Of a stretch of 8,558 nt of DNA, positions 6,034 to 8,558 are shown one piece after another. How positions within the stretch are numbered: the stretch's first letter is position 1; each line of letters starts with the position of its first letter. This DNA is from Bacteroides sp. CAG:530 (GTDB lineage: Bacteria > Bacteroidota > Bacteroidia > Bacteroidales > Bacteroidaceae). The DNA lies in the NCBI GenBank assembly GCA_000434735.1, contig FR881180.1, positions 1 to 8,558 on the forward strand, given 5' to 3'. The notes below the pieces were generated by a model. It did no database searches and was not told the DNA's origin. It worked only from the letters and a program-made list of their open reading frames with translations. The translations under genes and the position numbers were made by a program.

Positions 6034-6195
6034 ATTTCCATATCAAACGAAAGTCGGACAGAAGTCGGACAACAATAATTCAGCACAACATATCGTTTCA
6101 CCAGGTTTTGCCATAATTTTCCGTATACTATTGCATCACAAAATCTGTTTTTCAATAAAAAAGTAAGTATTCATGCGAAAATAATCATCGAATTC
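6034..6195 (+). other. Gene-poor spacer downstream of tRNA-Trp
   Basis: About 160 AT-rich bases hold no convincing gene on either strand; the frames that span it read through the tRNA itself. It contains a tandem repeat (6051-6071) and a T-rich/A-rich stretch around 6143-6165. The position directly 3' of a tRNA gene is a common integration target for mobile elements, but no integrase, tRNA-end duplication or other mobile gene is present. Confidence 0.5.
6051..6071 (+). repeat. Two-copy tandem repeat of AAGTCGGACA
   Basis: AAGTCGGACA occurs at 6051-6060 and again at 6062-6071, separated by one G, giving an 11-bp period close to one helical turn. It is GC-richer than the surrounding spacer. 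Function unknown; possibilities are a protein-binding site or a remnant of an attachment/integration site. Confidence 0.6.
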
Positions 6196-6226
6196 TTTGC
6201 GCTTTATAGTCGATTACCTATATTTG
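6196..6226 (+). promoter_or_regulatory. Promoter of the coiled-coil gene / zapA / rny unit
   Basis: TTTG (6196-6199) and TATATTTG (6219-6226) are exact matches to both Bacteroidota elements with the expected 19-nt spacer. This is the best promoter in the window. The initiation site would be near 6233, leaving a leader of only about a dozen nucleotides before the ATG at 6246. Confidence 0.8.
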
Positions 6227-6245
6227 TATAGAATTTTGGTATATA

Positions 6246-6539
6246 ATGGCAGAAGATGATAGAAAGCTATTGATAGGATTTGAGGGAAGACTAAGGCATT
6301 TCATTTACCTCTACGGCGAATTGAAGAAAGAAAACCTTTCTCTCAAACAACTTCTTTCAGAAAAAGAAGCGGAAATAGACCGCTTGAACAATAGAATAAA
6401 AGAATTAGAAGACATGTATGCCAATTTAAAATCAGCGCGTATAATAAGCATCAATGACAACGAACTCAAAGATACCCGACAACGCCTGATGAAGCTTGTG
6501 CGTGAAGTCGACAAATGTATCGCTTTGCTGAATGAATAA
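6246..6539 (+). CDS. Small coiled-coil protein upstream of ZapA (possibly ZapB-like)
   Basis: This is a 97-residue charged protein with no signal peptide or membrane span. Residues about 20-65 have the heptad pattern of a coiled coil, with leucine and isoleucine repeats through LKQLLSEKEAEIDRLNNRIK. A second helix covers about 70-97. It is the first gene of a unit with zapA; its stop lies inside the upstream candidate start region of zapA. The combination of a short coiled coil and immediate linkage to the FtsZ-ring protein ZapA suggests a partner in cell division, similar in style to ZapB, but there is no sequence motif that proves this. Orthologues beside zapA in other Bacteroidota would be expected if the link is real. 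Confidence 0.8.
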   Translation: MAEDDRKLLIGFEGRLRHFIYLYGELKKENLSLKQLLSEKEAEIDRLNNRIKELEDMYANLKSARIISINDNELKDTRQRLMKLVREVDKCIALLNE

Positions 6540-6561
6540 CAAAACGGTAAACCGAAAAGAC

Positions 6562-6870
6562 ATGGACGACAAATTGACTATCACTCTATGGATTAACGAC
6601 CAGCAGTATAGAATGCTCATCCCACGCGAAGATGAGTATCTTTACCGTGAAGCCGCCAAACAGATACAAGAAAGGATAAATAAATTCCGCCGGTTAGACC
6701 CAGGTGCTTCTGCCGAACGCATCTTCTCAATGGCGGCATTTGAGATATCTTATGAAAATATATCTATGAAAGACCGTAACGACACTAAGCCATATATAGA
6801 TAAGATACAACAATGGAGCGAAGAAATGGATGAGTGTCTGAACGAGGATATGAAGCGTATTGAAAAATAG
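6562..6870 (+). CDS. zapA: Cell division protein ZapA
   Basis: This 102-residue protein has the ZapA layout. A short N-terminal beta region (MDDKLTITLWINDQQYRMLI, residues 1-20) leads into EDEYLYREAAKQIQERIN (22-39), the conserved first helix, and then a long C-terminal helix of about 60 residues that would form the dimer/tetramer coiled coil. ZapA binds and bundles FtsZ at the division site. I chose ATG 6562 because the conserved strand begins right after it and the upstream bases are A-rich. An in-frame ATG at 6532 would add 10 polar residues and overlap the preceding gene by 8 nt, allowing translational coupling, so 6532 remains possible. It is cotranscribed with the coiled-coil gene and followed by a structured gap and then rny. 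Confidence 0.85.
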   Translation: MDDKLTITLWINDQQYRMLIPREDEYLYREAAKQIQERINKFRRLDPGASAERIFSMAAFEISYENISMKDRNDTKPYIDKIQQWSEEMDECLNEDMKRIEK

Positions 6871-6893
6871 AGTTTTAAGAAGAGAAAAAATAC

Positions 6894-6953
6894 GGCGCAC
6901 AATCTTGATGTCTGGAGAATACCCCGACAGAGAGTTTGTGCGCTCTTTTGTTT
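6894..6953 (+). ncRNA. Structured hairpin between zapA and rny: terminator/attenuator or 6S-like small RNA
   Basis: GCGCACAA (6895-6902) pairs perfectly with TTGTGCGC (6936-6943), extended by a G-T pair (6894/6944). Inside, TGTC (6909-6912) pairs with GACA (6926-6929) across a 6x6 internal loop, giving one long imperfect stem with a small apical loop. The sequence after it, TCTTTTGTTT, is a broken T-tract. The element therefore could be a leaky terminator that lowers rny expression relative to zapA. The long rod with an internal bubble, and my recollection that Bacteroidota 6S RNA (6S-Flavo type) is found near zapA/rny, make a small RNA an alternative. The 103-nt gap is barely long enough for it and no own promoter is evident. 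The structure is clear; its identity is not. Confidence 0.45.
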
Positions 6954-6973
6954 ATAATAAAAATTAAATCATA

Positions 6974-8506
6974 ATGTGGAGTGTAATATTGCCAATTGTT
7001 GCCTTCCTTATAGGAGGAGCAGTATCATATATCTTTTTCAAGTACGGCTTGAAATCGAGATATGACAAAGTGATAAAAGAGGCGGAAAACGAAGCTGAAG
7101 TTATCAAGAAAAACAAATTGCTGGAGGTTAAGGAGAAGTTCCTTAACAAGAAAGCCGACCTTGAGAAAGAGGTGGCTTTGAGAAACCAGAAGATTCAGCA
7201 AGCAGAGAACAAACTGAAACAGCGCGAAATGGTGCTCAACCAAAAGAACGAGGAGTTGCAGCGCAAACGTAACGAAAACGAGGCTATCAAAGAGAACCTC
7301 GACGCGCAGTTAGTGATTATCGACAAGAAGAAAGAAGAACTCGATATGCTTCAGGCGCAGGAAAGAGAGAAACTCGAAGCCCTCTCTGGATTGTCGGCCG
7401 AAGAAGCTAAGGAGCGTTTGGTAGAATCGCTGAAAGAAGAGGCTAAGACTCAGGCACAGTCGTACATCAACGACATCATGGACGATGCTAAACTGTCGGC
7501 CAACCGTGAGGCTAAGCGCATCGTTATTCAGTCTATCCAGCGCGTAGCTACAGAAACAGCTATTGAGAACTCGGTAACAGTATTCCACATCGAATCGGAC
7601 GAAATCAAGGGACGTATCATCGGACGTGAAGGACGTAACATCCGTGCCCTTGAAGCCGCTACCGGTGTAGAAATCGTAGTAGACGATACCCCGGAAGCTA
7701 TCGTACTTTCTGCATTCGACCCCGTTCGCCGCGAAATAGCTCGCTTGGCACTGCATCAGTTGGTAACCGACGGACGTATCCACCCGGCACGTATCGAAGA
7801 AGTAGTAGCCAAAGTACGTAAACAGGTAGAAGATGAAATCATCGAAACAGGTAAGCGCACTACCATCGACTTGGGTATCCATGGATTGCATCCTGAACTG
7901 ATTCGTATCATAGGTAAGATGAAATACCGTTCATCATACGGACAGAACCTGTTGCAGCACGCACGCGAAACCGCAAACCTGTGTGCGGTGATGGCATCAG
8001 AATTAGGATTGAACCCCAAGAAAGCAAAACGCGCCGGATTGCTTCACGATATAGGTAAGGTGCCCGATGAAGAACCAGAATTGCCACACGCACTGCTTGG
8101 TATGAAGTTGGCAGAGAAGTATAAAGAAAAACCGGATATCTGCAACGCTATCGGTGCTCACCACGACGAAATAGAGATGACCAGCTTGTTGGCTCCTATC
8201 GTTCAGGTGTGCGATGCCATCTCGGGTGCACGTCCGGGAGCACGTCGCGAAATTGTAGAAGCCTACATCAAGCGTCTTAACGACTTGGAACAATTGGCCA
8301 TGTCATATCCTGGAGTTACCAAGACATACGCTATACAGGCAGGTCGCGAATTGCGCGTAATAGTAGGTGCCGACAAGATAGACGACAAGCAGACCGAAAG
8401 CCTGTCTACCGAAATCGCCAAGAAGATTCAAGACGAAATGACTTACCCGGGTCAAGTAAAGATTACAGTAATCAGAGAGACACGTGCCGTAAGTTTCGCC
8501 AAGTAA
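6974..8506 (+). CDS. rny: Ribonuclease Y
   Basis: This is a 510-residue endoribonuclease that starts mRNA decay at the inner face of the membrane. Domains in order are: a membrane anchor (about 3-24, hydrophobic with GG); a long charged coiled coil (about 28-150) rich in Glu, Lys and Gln; a KH RNA-binding domain with KGRIIGREGRN (212-222); and an HD domain with His329 (LLQHARE), the His358-Asp359 pair in LLHDIGK, AHHDE (395-399) and a conserved VCDAISGARPGARRE segment. All catalytic landmarks are intact and the length is typical. The ATG at 6974 places the anchor directly at the N-terminus. It has no clear -7 element of its own and probably depends on read-through past the upstream hairpin. 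A strong terminator follows 20 nt after the stop. Confidence 0.97.
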   Translation: MWSVILPIVAFLIGGAVSYIFFKYGLKSRYDKVIKEAENEAEVIKKNKLLEVKEKFLNKKADLEKEVALRNQKIQQAENKLKQREMVLNQKNEELQRKRNENEAIKENLDAQLVIIDKKKEELDMLQAQEREKLEALSGLSAEEAKERLVESLKEEAKTQAQSYINDIMDDAKLSANREAKRIVIQSIQRVATETAIENSVTVFHIESDEIKGRIIGREGRNIRALEAATGVEIVVDDTPEAIVLSAFDPVRREIARLALHQLVTDGRIHPARIEEVVAKVRKQVEDEIIETGKRTTIDLGIHGLHPELIRIIGKMKYRSSYGQNLLQHARETANLCAVMASELGLNPKKAKRAGLLHDIGKVPDEEPELPHALLGMKLAEKYKEKPDICNAIGAHHDEIEMTSLLAPIVQVCDAISGARPGARREIVEAYIKRLNDLEQLAMSYPGVTKTYAIQAGRELRVIVGADKIDDKQTESLSTEIAKKIQDEMTYPGQVKITVIRETRAVSFAK

Positions 8507-8526
8507 AAACAGAAACAAGAATATCC

Positions 8527-8558
8527 AAGAGGGTGTGTCGAAACGATGCATCCTCTTT
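8527..8558 (+). terminator. Intrinsic terminator of rny
   Basis: Arms 8527-8540 and 8544-8557 form a 14-bp stem with three G-T pairs and an AAA loop. The T-tract begins at 8556 and is cut by the window edge. It lies 20 nt after the rny stop. Confidence 0.85.

Noticed and set aside
5850..6166. Reading frames on both strands (101 residues minus, 77 residues plus) across tRNA-Trp
   Set aside because: Both read through the tRNA and its terminator hairpin; no family resemblance in the parts outside the tRNA.
7310..7891. 193-residue reading frame antisense to rny
   Set aside because: It lies wholly inside the intact RNase Y gene, has a Phe/Cys/Tyr-rich composition typical of antisense translation, and shows no promoter.
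1..8558. CRISPR array, insertion sequence, toxin-antitoxin pair or phage genes
   Set aside because: No regularly spaced repeats, no transposase or integrase motifs, no terminal inverted repeats and no phage structural genes were seen on either strand.

Overview
The window looks like ordinary chromosomal DNA from a member of the Bacteroidota, most likely order Bacteroidales (Bacteroides/Prevotella-like). Three lines support this. The promoters follow the Bacteroidota pattern TTTG-N19-TAnnTTTG instead of TTGACA/TATAAT. Starts show little or no Shine-Dalgarno sequence and sit behind A-rich leaders. The zapA then rny (RNase Y) order is typical of the group. Genus and species cannot be fixed from this sequence alone.

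Left part (1-2280, minus strand): a two-gene operon read toward the left edge. It encodes a soluble S24/S26-type (signal-peptidase-like) serine peptidase and then an ABC transporter fusing membrane and ATPase domains. This pair resembles the cleavage and export parts of Bacteroidota peptide (RiPP-like) clusters, but any precursor or modifying enzyme would lie outside the window. A tRNA-Ser(UGA) gene with its own promoter and a strong terminator lies just upstream on the same strand.

Middle part (2366-5853, plus strand): four co-directional genes. They encode a cysteine desulfidase/CyuA-family (UPF0597) iron-sulfur protein, an AlbA_2 (Schlafen-like) domain protein with a C-terminal winged helix placed 5 nt downstream, a conserved-looking protein of unknown function, and a small uracil-DNA-glycosylase-superfamily protein with family-6 (hypoxanthine DNA glycosylase-like) motifs. 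A -7 element before the third gene suggests two transcription units.

Right part (5854-8558, plus strand): tRNA-Trp(CCA) with promoter and terminator, then a 160-base gene-poor spacer with a tandem repeat. A near-perfect promoter follows, driving a small coiled-coil protein, ZapA and RNase Y. A long imperfect hairpin fills the zapA-rny gap; it is either an intergenic terminator/attenuator or a small structured RNA, with 6S-like RNA the main candidate. A strong terminator closes the rny unit at the window's end.

I found no insertion sequence, CRISPR array, phage gene or clearly new system. The best leads are the peptidase/ABC pair cut by the left edge, the zapA-rny hairpin, the family-6-like glycosylase and the spacer after tRNA-Trp.
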